Shown: piece after piece, positions 1-5,836 of the stretch
Position numbering within the stretch: the first letter of the stretch is position 1
Layout of the letters: each line of letters starts with the position of its first letter
Assembly: GCA_944380945.1 (NCBI GenBank)
Contig: CALWJG010000077.1
Span: 1-7,299 of the forward strand
Direction: 5' to 3'
DNA length: 7,299 nucleotides
Source: an uncultured Agathobaculum sp.
GTDB lineage: Bacteria > Bacillota > Clostridia > Oscillospirales > Butyricicoccaceae
The notes under the pieces: generated by a model
Told to the model about the DNA's origin: nothing
What the model saw: the letters and a program-made list of their open reading frames with translations, nothing else
Database searches by the model: none
Program-made: the position numbers and the translations under genes

Positions 1-438
1 GAGACCGAGACCGACCTGTTCGGCGAGCAGGCTGTCCTGTGCGGCGGCGTCTGCGAGCTGATGAAGGCTGGCTTTGAGACGCTGGTCGAGGCGGGCTACG
101 CGCCGGAGAACGCGTACTTCGAGTGCGTCCATGAGATGAAGCTGATCGTCGACCTGATCAACGAGGGCGGCTTTGCCAAGATGCGCTATTCGATCTCCGA
201 CACCGCGGAGTACGGCGACTACCGCACCGGCAAGCGCATCATCACCGAGGAGACCCGCAAGGAGATGAAGAAGATCCTGCGCGAGATCCAGGACGGCACC
301 TTCGCTTCCGAGTGGATCCAGGAGAACCGCGCGGGCGGCCGTGCGCGCTTCCTGGCGACCCGTGAGCTCGAGGCCAACACCGAGCTGGAAGCCGTCGGCA
401 AGAAGCTGCGCGGCATGATGAGCTGGCTGAAAAAATAA
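1..438 (+). CDS. ilvC: Ketol-acid reductoisomerase, C-terminal part (5' end outside window)
   Basis: The frame is open from base 1 and ends in TAA, giving 145 residues. The intact enzyme is about 330-340 residues, so roughly the first 190, including the NADPH-binding Rossmann domain, lie upstream of the window. The enzyme isomerises and reduces acetolactate or acetohydroxybutyrate to the dihydroxy acid in valine, leucine and isoleucine synthesis, using Mg2+ and NADPH in the cytoplasm. The fragment is the knotted helical C-terminal domain and keeps the metal ligands: TDLFGEQ supplies Asp5 and Glu9, and YFECVHEMKLIVDL supplies Glu41 and Glu45 (fragment numbering). Ser66 in RYSISDTAEYG matches the conserved substrate-binding serine. 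The domain is single-knot length, so this is a short class I enzyme. ilvD, the next pathway enzyme, follows on the same strand after 328 nt. The family call is secure; the real start cannot be seen. Confidence 0.97.
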   Translation, partial: ETETDLFGEQAVLCGGVCELMKAGFETLVEAGYAPENAYFECVHEMKLIVDLINEGGFAKMRYSISDTAEYGDYRTGKRIITEETRKEMKKILREIQDGTFASEWIQENRAGGRARFLATRELEANTELEAVGKKLRGMMSWLKK

Positions 439-443
439 AAACG

Positions 444-470
444 TCGTTTGAAACGTACAGTTTCAAACGA
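444..470. terminator. Perfect 11-bp hairpin just after ilvC
   Basis: TCGTTTGAAAC and GTTTCAAACGA enclose the loop GTACA, starting 6 nt after the ilvC stop codon. On the plus strand no U-tract follows, so it is a weak intrinsic terminator for ilvC; it could instead protect the ilvC 3' end. On the minus strand the A-rich run at 431-441 would give a U-rich tail, but no minus-strand gene ends here. Confidence 0.4.
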
Positions 471-715
471 GAGGACGTGCCGCGCGGAGCGCGGACACGT
501 CCGAGGCTGCGAGCCCGTAGGCCTCTATCCTTATTCTGTCGCTGATGCGACAGTGGGATGAGAGAAAGTTCCAACAAGCGAAACTTTTCTCCGCCCTTGT
601 ATCAAAAGCACGGGCAAAGCTCGTGCTTTTGATGAAAAATCCATCATGCTGGATTTTTCTATCAAACTGCACCTGCGGCGCGGAGCAGCGGCAGGTGCAG
701 ACAAGAAGCAAGCGC

Positions 716-743
716 ACAGGCGGGCGGGTTTCCGCCCGCCTGT
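716..743 (+). terminator. GC-rich 12-bp hairpin 11 nt before the ilvD SD (attenuator candidate)
   Basis: ACAGGCGGGCGG pairs with CCGCCCGCCTGT around the loop GTTT. Only TT then CGC follows the stem, so the U-tract is poor and termination is uncertain. Its placement directly ahead of the ilvD ribosome binding site suggests an attenuator, or a structure that controls ribosome access. The loop region 726-733 (GGGTTTCC) is also complementary to 758-765 (GGAAACCC), which covers the end of the SD, so two exclusive folds are possible. Confidence 0.45.
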
Positions 744-753
744 TTCGCAAAAA

Positions 754-759
754 AGGAGG
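754..759 (+). promoter_or_regulatory. Ribosome binding site that fixes the ilvD GTG start
   Basis: A full AGGAGG lies 7 nt before GTG 767. It decides the start over the in-frame ATG at 545, which has no SD and would add 74 residues encoded by hairpin DNA to the front of a conserved protein. Confidence 0.85.
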
Positions 760-766
760 AAACCCC

Positions 767-2431
767 GTGTCCAAGAGAAGTGACAACATCACCGCGGGCG
801 CTGAGCGCATGCCCAACCGTTCGCTGCTGCGCGCCTGCGGCATGACCGATGAGGAGATGAAAAAGCCGATCATCGGCGTTGTCTCCGCGCACAGCGAGAT
901 CATCCCCGGCCATATCAACCTCGACAAGATCGCGGACGCTGTCAAGGCAGGCGTGCGCGTCGCGGGCGGCACGCCGGTCATGGTGCCGGCCATCGGCGTG
1001 TGCGACGGCATCGCTATGGGCCACATCGGCATGAAGTATTCGCTGCCCAGCCGCGAGCTGATCGCGGACAGTGTGGAAACGCTGGCGCAGGCGCATCAGT
1101 TCGACGGTCTGGTGCTTATCCCGAACTGCGACAAGATCGTGCCCGGCATGCTGATGGCCGCGGCGCGGCTCAACATCCCGTCCATCATCGTGTCCGGCGG
1201 CCCGATGCTCGCCGGCCATTTCGGCGGCGAGGAGGTTTCGCTGTCCAAGACCTTTGAGGCGGTCGGCGCGTACAAGGCCGGCATGATGGACGACGCGACC
1301 TTCTATGAGGCGGAATGCAATTCCTGCCCGGGCTGCGGCTCGTGCTCGGGCATGTACACCGCCAACTCGATGAACTGCCTGTCCGAGGCCATCGGCATGG
1401 CGCTGCCCGGCAACGGCACGATCCCTGCCGTGCACGCGGCGCGCATCCATCTGGCCAAGCACGCGGGCATGCAGATCATGGAGCTGGTCGAAAAGGACAT
1501 CAAGCCGCGCGATATCCTGACCCCGGCCGCGTTCCGCAACGCGCTGTGCTGCGAAATGGCCATCGGCTGCTCGACCAACTCGGTGCTGCACCTGCTGGCG
1601 CTGGCCAACGAGGCTGAGGTGCCGCTCGATCTGAATATGCTCAACGAGCTGTCCGCCAAGGTGCCGAACATCTGCCACCTTGCCCCGGCCGGCCCGCACC
1701 ACATCGAGCAGCTCAACGCCGCGGGCGGTGTGCCGGCGATCATGAAGGAGCTGACAAAACGCGATTTCCTCGACCTGTCGCTCATCACCTGCACGGGCAA
1801 GACGGTCGGCGAGAACCTCGCGGGTGTGGTCAACAAGAATCCCGAGGTCGTCCGTCCGCTCGAGAACCCGTATTCGCAGACCGGCGGCATCGCGGTGCTC
1901 TGGGGCAATATCGCGAAGAACGGCTGCGTGGTCAAGCGCTCGGCAGTCGCGCCGGAGATGATGGTGCACGAGGGCCCGGCGCGTGTGTTCGACGGCGAGG
2001 ACGACGCGATTCAGGCCATCTACAACGGCGAGATCCACAAGGGCGACGTGGTCGTCATCCGCTATGAGGGCCCGAAGGGCGGCCCCGGCATGCGCGAGAT
2101 GCTCAACCCGACCTCTGCGCTGGCCGGCATGAAGCTCGACAAGGACTGCGCGCTGATCACGGACGGCCGCTTTTCCGGTGCGTCCCGCGGCGCGTCCATC
2201 GGCCATGTGTCGCCGGAAGCCGCGGCGGGCGGCGAGATCGCGCTCATCGAGGAGGGCGACATCATCTCGATCGACATCCCGAACAGCAAGGTGAACGTCA
2301 AGATCTCGGACGAGGAGATGGAGGCGCGCCGCGCGAAGTTCGTGCCGCGCGAGCCCAACATCAAGTCGGGCTGGCTGTACCGCTACTCCCGTCTGGTCAC
2401 CTCGGCGGATCAGGGCGCGGTGCTGCGCTGA
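767..2431 (+). CDS. ilvD: Dihydroxy-acid dehydratase
   Basis: A GTG start and TGA stop give 554 residues, normal for the family (about 550-620). The enzyme dehydrates 2,3-dihydroxy-isovalerate and 2,3-dihydroxy-3-methylvalerate to the 2-oxo acids, the step after IlvC. The protein opens with SDNITAGAERMPNRSLLRA, the usual IlvD N-terminus. It has Mg2+-site Asp80 in CDGIAMGH, cluster cysteine Cys121 in PNCDK, Cys193 in CGSCSGM, the MYTANSMNCLSEA signature, the KGGPGMREM stretch, and TDGRFSG (465-471), whose Ser470 matches the proposed catalytic base. Where the plant-type [2Fe-2S] enzymes and B. subtilis have Cys in a CNS motif, this protein has Val39 (GVVSAHSEIIPGH). E. coli IlvD also lacks a Cys there and carries an oxygen-sensitive [4Fe-4S] cluster. 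Cluster type is therefore inferred as [4Fe-4S], which suits an anaerobe. The frame stays open upstream to ATG 545, but that extension is rejected as coding. Confidence 0.97.
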   Translation: MSKRSDNITAGAERMPNRSLLRACGMTDEEMKKPIIGVVSAHSEIIPGHINLDKIADAVKAGVRVAGGTPVMVPAIGVCDGIAMGHIGMKYSLPSRELIADSVETLAQAHQFDGLVLIPNCDKIVPGMLMAAARLNIPSIIVSGGPMLAGHFGGEEVSLSKTFEAVGAYKAGMMDDATFYEAECNSCPGCGSCSGMYTANSMNCLSEAIGMALPGNGTIPAVHAARIHLAKHAGMQIMELVEKDIKPRDILTPAAFRNALCCEMAIGCSTNSVLHLLALANEAEVPLDLNMLNELSAKVPNICHLAPAGPHHIEQLNAAGGVPAIMKELTKRDFLDLSLITCTGKTVGENLAGVVNKNPEVVRPLENPYSQTGGIAVLWGNIAKNGCVVKRSAVAPEMMVHEGPARVFDGEDDAIQAIYNGEIHKGDVVVIRYEGPKGGPGMREMLNPTSALAGMKLDKDCALITDGRFSGASRGASIGHVSPEAAAGGEIALIEEGDIISIDIPNSKVNVKISDEEMEARRAKFVPREPNIKSGWLYRYSRLVTSADQGAVLR

Positions 2432-2465
2432 AAAACGCCGAAACGGCAATATGGAGTAAACAGGG

Positions 2466-2490
2466 GAGGGGCTGCCGCAGGCAGCCCCTC
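2466..2490 (+). terminator. Hairpin downstream of ilvD
   Basis: GAGGGGCTGCC and GGCAGCCCCTC form an 11-bp GC-rich stem with a 3-nt loop, 35 nt after the ilvD stop codon. There is no direct U-tract (AGTCTGTC then an A-run follows), so it is either a weak terminator or the stem of a dispersed palindromic repeat. Its position after ilvD favours a role at the 3' end of that transcript. Confidence 0.45.
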
Positions 2491-2524
2491 AGTCTGTCAA
2501 AAAAGTTTCCGCGCCGCACCGCGT

Positions 2525-2560
2525 AAAAAATAGACCACAGCGGTAAACCCGCTGTGGTCT
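2525..2560 (-). terminator. Intrinsic terminator on the minus strand, distal end of the glycosyltransferase transcript
   Basis: AGACCACAGCGG (2532-2543) pairs with CCGCTGTGGTCT (2549-2560), a 12-bp stem with a 5-nt loop. Read on the minus strand the stem is followed by ATTTTTTAC, a proper U-tract. It therefore fits as the end of the minus-strand transcript whose last gene stops at 2723. The plus-strand side has only TTAAAAT, so plus-strand termination would be weaker. Confidence 0.6.
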
Positions 2561-2580
2561 TAAAATCCGGAGATACAAAG

Positions 2581-2605
2581 TGTCCTGCCGTATAGCGGCA
2601 GGACA
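2581..2605. repeat. 10-bp perfect hairpin in the convergent intergenic region
   Basis: TGTCCTGCCG and CGGCAGGACA enclose the loop TATAG. There is no U-tract on either side, so it is not a terminator by itself. It sits between the minus-strand terminator at 2532-2560 and the branched structure at 2612-2673. Confidence 0.5.
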
Positions 2606-2611
2606 AGAGAA

Positions 2612-2673
2612 AGTGGTCTGGGCAATGCGCCTCGGATCGCCTTCGTGGAATCGCCGCGCAGCGGCAGGCCACT
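2612..2673 (+). other. Possible branched RNA fold in the convergent intergenic region
   Basis: AGTGGTCTG (2612-2620) can close on CAGGCCACT (2665-2673) with one G-U pair. Inside are a small GGC/GCC hairpin (2621-2623/2629-2631), the near-direct repeat GGATCGCC / GGAATCGCC (2634-2641, 2647-2655), and CCGC/GCGG around GCA (2654-2664). The self-complementary GCGGACAGTCCGC follows at 2674-2686, then a hairpin with five T's at 2690-2717. The set could be a small RNA, part of a 3' UTR, or repeat DNA. I do not recognise it as a tRNA, SRP RNA or other known RNA. Confidence 0.25.
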
Positions 2674-2689
2674 GCGGACAGTCCGCCTC

Positions 2690-2717
2690 AAACCGGCTGC
2701 AATCGCAGCCGGTTTTT
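2690..2717 (+). terminator. Terminator hairpin with T-tract, probably bidirectional
   Basis: AAACCGGCTGC and GCAGCCGGTTT make an 11-bp stem with an AATC loop, followed on the plus strand by two more T's, so five T's in a row end the hairpin. On the minus strand it begins 7 nt past the glycosyltransferase stop codon but is followed only by TTTGAGG. It reads as a good plus-strand terminator and a weaker minus-strand one. Nothing obvious on the plus strand ends here except the ilvD 3' UTR or a possible small RNA. Confidence 0.6.
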
Positions 2718-2722
2718 ATCGT

Positions 2723-3862
2723 TTACTTTGACTGGCCTAACCGCATGATGAAATCCGCCAGACGCTCGGTAGCGTCCGGATGGGCGACCGCCTGCATGGT
2801 CTGCCGCACGGTATCCAGCCGCACCGGGTTGCGGAACAGCTCGTAGACCGCTTCGTCAATGGGGAAGTGCCGGGTGATCAGCGCGGCCATGCCGTTGTTG
2901 ACCAGAAACTCCACATTGCGCTCCTCGTGCCCCGGGATGGGGTCGACCAGCAGCATGGGCAGGCTTTTGGCCAGCGCCTCGGACACGGTCAGCCCGCCGG
3001 GCTTGGATACGATGCAGTCGGACGCGCTCATCATCACCTCGACGTTGTGGACAAAGCCGTAGGGTCGGATGACGCAGTCGCCCTCGTATTTCTCGGCAAA
3101 ATGCTCGATGCGGGCCTTGAGCTTGGCGTTGTTGCCGCACACGACCAGCATCTGCAGCGGCAGGCCGATGCCGGTGAGCGTTTCGACCGTTTTGACATGG
3201 TCGGCATAGCCCATGCTGCCGCCCATCAGCAGGATGGTGCGCATCTGGGGGTCGATGCCGAGCTGGGCCGCGGCGTCCGCGCGGGACAGCGGGCGGTTGA
3301 ACTTGGGGTGCACCGGGATGCCGAAGGGCAGGATGCGCTCCTCCGGGATGCCGCGCTTGACGCACCGGTAGGTGAGCAGCTCGCTCGCGGTCACAATGTA
3401 CTGCACGCGCGGCACGTCCTCCCAGTAGGGGTGCAGGGTGTAGTCGGTGACGATGCCGATGGTCGTGATGTCCGCCAGCTTTTTGCGCTTTTTGAGCTCG
3501 TCAACCATCTGCGCGGCGAACACATGGGTACATACGATCACATCCGGCGCATAGCCGGCCAGCACCTTGGCGAATTTTGACGCGCCGAGCGCATTGATGA
3601 TGTTGATGATGCTGGGCGCGGAGGAAAAGTAGCTCGCGCCGTTGTTCTCCGCCAGCTGATAGACCAGCCGGTACAGCGTCTGCATGTGCTTGGAGGAAAA
3701 CAGATAGCCCTTATCGATCGTGGCGCGGATCAGGTTGCTGATATAGGCATACACGTCGAGCGTGTGCACCTCGGCGCCGCAGGCGGTCAGCTGGTCGCCG
3801 ACGGCCTTGGCGGTGGCATGGTGGCCGAAGCCCGCGGTGACGGATAAAATCAATACTCTCAT
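2723..3862 (-). CDS. MGDG-synthase/UgtP-type glycolipid glycosyltransferase (GT28)
   Basis: This 379-residue protein, a typical length, belongs to the monogalactosyldiacylglycerol synthase family that includes B. subtilis UgtP. Members transfer a sugar from a UDP-sugar to diacylglycerol on the inner face of the membrane. The N-terminal acceptor domain starts with LILSVTAGFGHHATAKAV (Gly13-His14-His15), then CTHVF (111-115) and the TDYTLHPYW stretch (139-147). FGIPVHPKF (180-188) leads into the GT28 C-terminal domain, with GGSMG (214-218), SKPGGLTVSEALA (286-298) and PGHEERN (310-316), the usual nucleotide-sugar-binding signature. There is no signal peptide or membrane helix, as expected for a peripheral enzyme. 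The ATG has AAGGAG 10 nt upstream and its own promoter between it and spoVG. Donor sugar and exact acceptor cannot be read from sequence, so I give no gene symbol; ugtP-like is the nearest description. Confidence 0.88.
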   Translation of the reverse strand: MRVLILSVTAGFGHHATAKAVGDQLTACGAEVHTLDVYAYISNLIRATIDKGYLFSSKHMQTLYRLVYQLAENNGASYFSSAPSIINIINALGASKFAKVLAGYAPDVIVCTHVFAAQMVDELKKRKKLADITTIGIVTDYTLHPYWEDVPRVQYIVTASELLTYRCVKRGIPEERILPFGIPVHPKFNRPLSRADAAAQLGIDPQMRTILLMGGSMGYADHVKTVETLTGIGLPLQMLVVCGNNAKLKARIEHFAEKYEGDCVIRPYGFVHNVEVMMSASDCIVSKPGGLTVSEALAKSLPMLLVDPIPGHEERNVEFLVNNGMAALITRHFPIDEAVYELFRNPVRLDTVRQTMQAVAHPDATERLADFIMRLGQSK

Positions 3863-3889
3863 ACGGAAAACTCTCCTTGTACAAGAGCT

Positions 3890-3918
3890 ATTTTACCGCA
3901 CAGCGGGCAAAAATGCAA
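3890..3918 (-). promoter_or_regulatory. Sigma-A-type promoter for the glycosyltransferase gene
   Basis: On the minus strand TTGCAT (3918-3913) is separated by exactly 17 nt from TAAAAT (3895-3890). This gives a start of transcription near 3883 and a leader of about 20 nt. It lies in the 81-nt gap after spoVG, so the glycosyltransferase need not depend on spoVG read-through. Confidence 0.65.
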
Positions 3919-3943
3919 ACCCTTCCGTCAAGCTGCGGTCAAG

Positions 3944-4204
3944 CTATTGTAAAAAAGAAGCGCGGTAGGCGGCGAGCACCTCGTTTTCCAGCGTCTCGCG
4001 CAGCGCACAGCCGACCGGGTGGGCGACGTCGCGGAAGCGCCCGTCCGGCATGCGGCGCGAGGGCATGGCGAGGAACAGGCGGCCGCGGCTGTCGATGATT
4101 TTGATGTCGTGCACGGCGAGCACGCCGTCGAACGTGACCGAGACCAGCGCCCGCAGCTTGCCGGACGGCTCTGTGTGGCGGAATTTGATGTCCGTGATTT
4201 CCAT
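3944..4204 (-). CDS. spoVG: SpoVG family regulator
   Basis: An 86-residue protein that matches SpoVG along its whole length: MEITDIKFRH at the N-terminus, VHDIKIID (31-38), and the most conserved block FLAMPSRRMPDG followed by FRDVAHP (44-63). SpoVG proteins are about 84-97 residues. In other Firmicutes they bind DNA or RNA and affect sporulation septation, envelope and virulence genes. The ATG has AAGGAG 6 nt upstream. A longer overlapping minus-strand frame starting at 4235 is out of frame and is a shadow. The gene is divergent from murC across 131 nt and is followed by the glycosyltransferase, 81 nt downstream. The C-terminal acidic tail of B. subtilis SpoVG is absent; this form ends soon after the helix, at ASFLQ. 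I could not find a convincing minus-strand sigma-A or sigma-H promoter. Confidence 0.95.
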   Translation of the reverse strand: MEITDIKFRHTEPSGKLRALVSVTFDGVLAVHDIKIIDSRGRLFLAMPSRRMPDGRFRDVAHPVGCALRETLENEVLAAYRASFLQ

Positions 4205-4335
4205 ATTGAACTCCTTTTTTCCGAAATATCCGCATAAATTTGTGGGTTTGACTATTTTAATTTGGTCAGGAATGTACTATAATATACCAAGTATACAGAG
4301 AAAGAATATTTTGATTCAGCAGGAGGCATAGGGAA
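4205..4335. promoter_or_regulatory. Divergent spoVG-murC control region
   Basis: This AT-rich 131-nt gap holds both SD sites (spoVG AAGGAG at 4216-4211 on minus, murC AGGAGG at 4321-4326). For murC there is a perfect -10 TATAAT at 4278-4283. TTGACT at 4248-4253 lies 24 nt upstream of it, too far for a normal -35, so either the -35 is weak (TTTTAA, 4255-4260) or an activator helps. An inverted repeat TATAC-CAA-GTATA (4283-4295) overlaps the -10 edge and the probable start site. It also carries TATACT and TATTAT-like sequences on the minus strand. Confidence 0.5.
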
Positions 4336-5706
4336 ATGGCGCTGTCTATCAAACCCTATATTGATAATAAGGAACGCATCCACCTGATCGGCATCGGCGG
4401 CGTGTCGATGAATTCGCTCGCTGAGCTGCTGCTCAGCCGCGGCGTGCCGGTATCCGGCTCGGACCGGCTGCATACCGACGTTACTGCGCGTCTGGAATCG
4501 CTGGGTGCGAAGATCACCTATGAGCACCGGGCAGAAAACGTCGAGGGCGCGTCGCTCATCGTGCGCACCGCGGCTGTGCACGACGATAACCCCGAGGTTG
4601 TCCGCGCGCACGAGCTGGGCATCCCGGTGATGGAGCGCGCCGAGGCATGGGGCCACCTGATGCGTGACTATGACAACGTCGTATGTCTCGCGGGCACGCA
4701 CGGCAAGACCACCTCGACCTCGATGATGACGCTGATGACCATGGAGGCCGGCCTTGACCCAACGGTCATGGTCGGCAGCAACCTGCCCGCCATCGGCGGC
4801 ACATTGCGCATCGGCGGCAAGGGCTGCTTTGTGGCTGAAAGCTGCGAATACTGCAATTCTTTCCTGCGCTTTGCGCCGACGGTCGCGGTCGTGCTCAACG
4901 TGGAGGAGGACCACCTCGACTTTTTCAAGGACTTGAACGACATCATCCACTCGTTCCGCTCGTTCGTCGAGCTGACGCCGATGAACGGCCTGGTCGTGGT
5001 CAACGGGGACGACCCCAACGCCATGCGCTGTGTGGACGGGCTGGACCGCCGCGTCCGCACGTTCGGCCTGAACGAAAACGCCGATGTGCGCGCGCAGGAC
5101 ATCCGCGACGAGAACGGCTACTACCGCTTCACCGTGCTGGTGGAGGGGAAGGAATACGCAAGGGTCGAGCTCTCTGTGCCCGGCCGGCACAATATGCTCA
5201 ACGCGCTGGCCTGCTGCGCGGCGGCTGAGTTTCTCGGCGTGCCGGGCGCCGCGGCGGAAAAGGGCCTGAACAAATTCACCGGCTCGTCCCGCCGGTTCCA
5301 GCTGGTGGGCAAAATGCCGAACGGTGCAACCGTGGTGGACGACTACGCCCACCATCCGAGCGAGATGGCGGCCACGCTGCGCACGGCCAGGGAGATGCGC
5401 TTTGACCGCATCCTGTGCGCCTTCCAGCCGCACACCTACACGCGCACCAAGGCGCTGTTCCCGGAGTTCGTCGAGGCGCTCAAGCTGTGCGATCAGGCGG
5501 TGCTGGCGCCGATCTACGCCGCGCGCGAGCAGAACACCATCGGCATCTACTCGTCCGATCTGGCTAAGGAGGTGCCGGGTGCGGTCTCGTTCGACACGTT
5601 TGACGAGATCGCCGATTACCTGCGCCGCGAGGCCGGCCCGAATGATCTGGTGCTCACCATGGGCGCGGGCAACATCAATGAGGTCGGGCCGATGCTGGTC
5701 AAGTGA
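4336..5706 (+). CDS. murC: UDP-N-acetylmuramate--L-alanine ligase
   Basis: This 456-residue protein is the usual length for the cytoplasmic Mur ligase that joins L-alanine to UDP-MurNAc with ATP, the first amino-acid step of peptidoglycan precursor synthesis. The N-terminal UDP-binding domain has HLIGIGGVSMNSLAELL (from His16). The ATP P-loop is GTHGKTTS (120-127) with Lys124. The central domain has AESCEYCNSFLRF, a form I associate with clostridial MurC, and VLNVEEDHLDFF. The C-terminal domain has SSRRFQ (317-322) and DDYAHHPSE (335-343), both typical of MurC rather than MurD/E/F. AGGAGG lies 9 nt before the ATG. A strong terminator follows within 15 nt of the stop codon, so murC appears to be transcribed alone rather than inside a division and cell wall cluster. 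It is divergent from spoVG. The call is secure. Confidence 0.97.
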   Translation: MALSIKPYIDNKERIHLIGIGGVSMNSLAELLLSRGVPVSGSDRLHTDVTARLESLGAKITYEHRAENVEGASLIVRTAAVHDDNPEVVRAHELGIPVMERAEAWGHLMRDYDNVVCLAGTHGKTTSTSMMTLMTMEAGLDPTVMVGSNLPAIGGTLRIGGKGCFVAESCEYCNSFLRFAPTVAVVLNVEEDHLDFFKDLNDIIHSFRSFVELTPMNGLVVVNGDDPNAMRCVDGLDRRVRTFGLNENADVRAQDIRDENGYYRFTVLVEGKEYARVELSVPGRHNMLNALACCAAAEFLGVPGAAAEKGLNKFTGSSRRFQLVGKMPNGATVVDDYAHHPSEMAATLRTAREMRFDRILCAFQPHTYTRTKALFPEFVEALKLCDQAVLAPIYAAREQNTIGIYSSDLAKEVPGAVSFDTFDEIADYLRREAGPNDLVLTMGAGNINEVGPMLVK

Positions 5707-5720
5707 CAATAATATGATTG

Positions 5721-5749
5721 AAAAAGGCACGCTGCGGCGTGCCTTTTTT
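5721..5749 (+). terminator. Strong intrinsic terminator of murC
   Basis: AAAAAGGCACGC and GCGTGCCTTTTT form a 12-bp stem (7 bp GC-rich plus A-T) with loop TGCG, ending in six T's, 15 nt after the murC stop codon. The A-run on the other side makes it possibly bidirectional. Confidence 0.9.
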
Positions 5750-5807
5750 GCGTCTGCGGAAATGCACGGACGCACAGAGGAAAATGGAAAAAATCCTACA
5801 ATTCCAC

Positions 5808-5836
5808 TTGACAAAAGCGCTAAAATGGTGCATACT
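5808..5836 (+). promoter_or_regulatory. Sigma-A-type promoter for the cytidylate-kinase-like gene
   Basis: A consensus -35 TTGACA (5808-5813) is followed after 17 nt by CATACT (5831-5836, four of six matches). Transcription would start near 5843 and give a leader of about 50 nt. A second possible -10, TATAAT at 5863-5868, lacks a good -35; it forms part of a small dyad (ATTATGC/GTATAAT, 5850-5868). Confidence 0.75.

Larger units (their letters stand above)
439..766 (+). promoter_or_regulatory. Hairpin-dense ilvC-ilvD intergenic region (possible ilvD leader or dispersed repeat)
   Basis: This 328-nt gap has no convincing gene, but nine consecutive inverted repeats cover most of it. Stems are 444-454/460-470 (11 bp), 473-485/489-502 (13 bp with one bulged A), 503-507/521-525, 536-542/547-553 (7 bp), 562-570/582-591 (one bulge), 601-612/622-633 (12 bp), 634-643/650-659 (10 bp), 667-676/691-700 (10 bp) and 716-727/732-743 (12 bp). 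I see no T-box sequence (TGGNACCGCG), no other riboswitch core I recognise, and no good sigma-A promoter. ilvD is therefore probably transcribed with ilvC, or from a promoter I cannot identify. The array could be a cis-acting RNA, a set of attenuators, or a dispersed intergenic repeat. The stems are visible in the sequence; the function is not. Confidence 0.6.

Noticed and set aside
545..766. In-frame 74-codon extension of ilvD back to ATG 545
   Set aside because: No SD precedes ATG 545, the DNA is hairpin array, the extra residues match nothing in IlvD N-termini, and GTG 767 has a perfect AGGAGG 7 nt upstream. Also considered as a leader peptide for attenuation, but it has no stop before ilvD and no run of Leu/Val/Ile codons beyond a short LVLL.
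439..766. T-box or other known branched-chain amino acid riboswitch before ilvD
   Set aside because: No TGGNACCGCG T-box core, no specifier-loop arrangement, and no clear strong terminator with a U-tract.
662..2449. 595-codon open frame antisense to ilvD
   Set aside because: Low-complexity, Arg/Ala/His/Asp-rich translation typical of the antisense of a GC-rich gene; the opposite strand is unambiguous ilvD.
2397..2672. 91-codon minus-strand open frame over the ilvD 3' end and the hairpin region
   Set aside because: It overlaps the end of ilvD and several palindromes, and has Cys/Arg-rich low-quality translation. Likely a chance ORF in repeat-type DNA.
2780..3580. 266-codon plus-strand open frame opposite the glycosyltransferase
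   Set aside because: Shadow frame rich in Asp/Gly/His/Val; the minus strand encodes a complete, recognisable GT28 protein.
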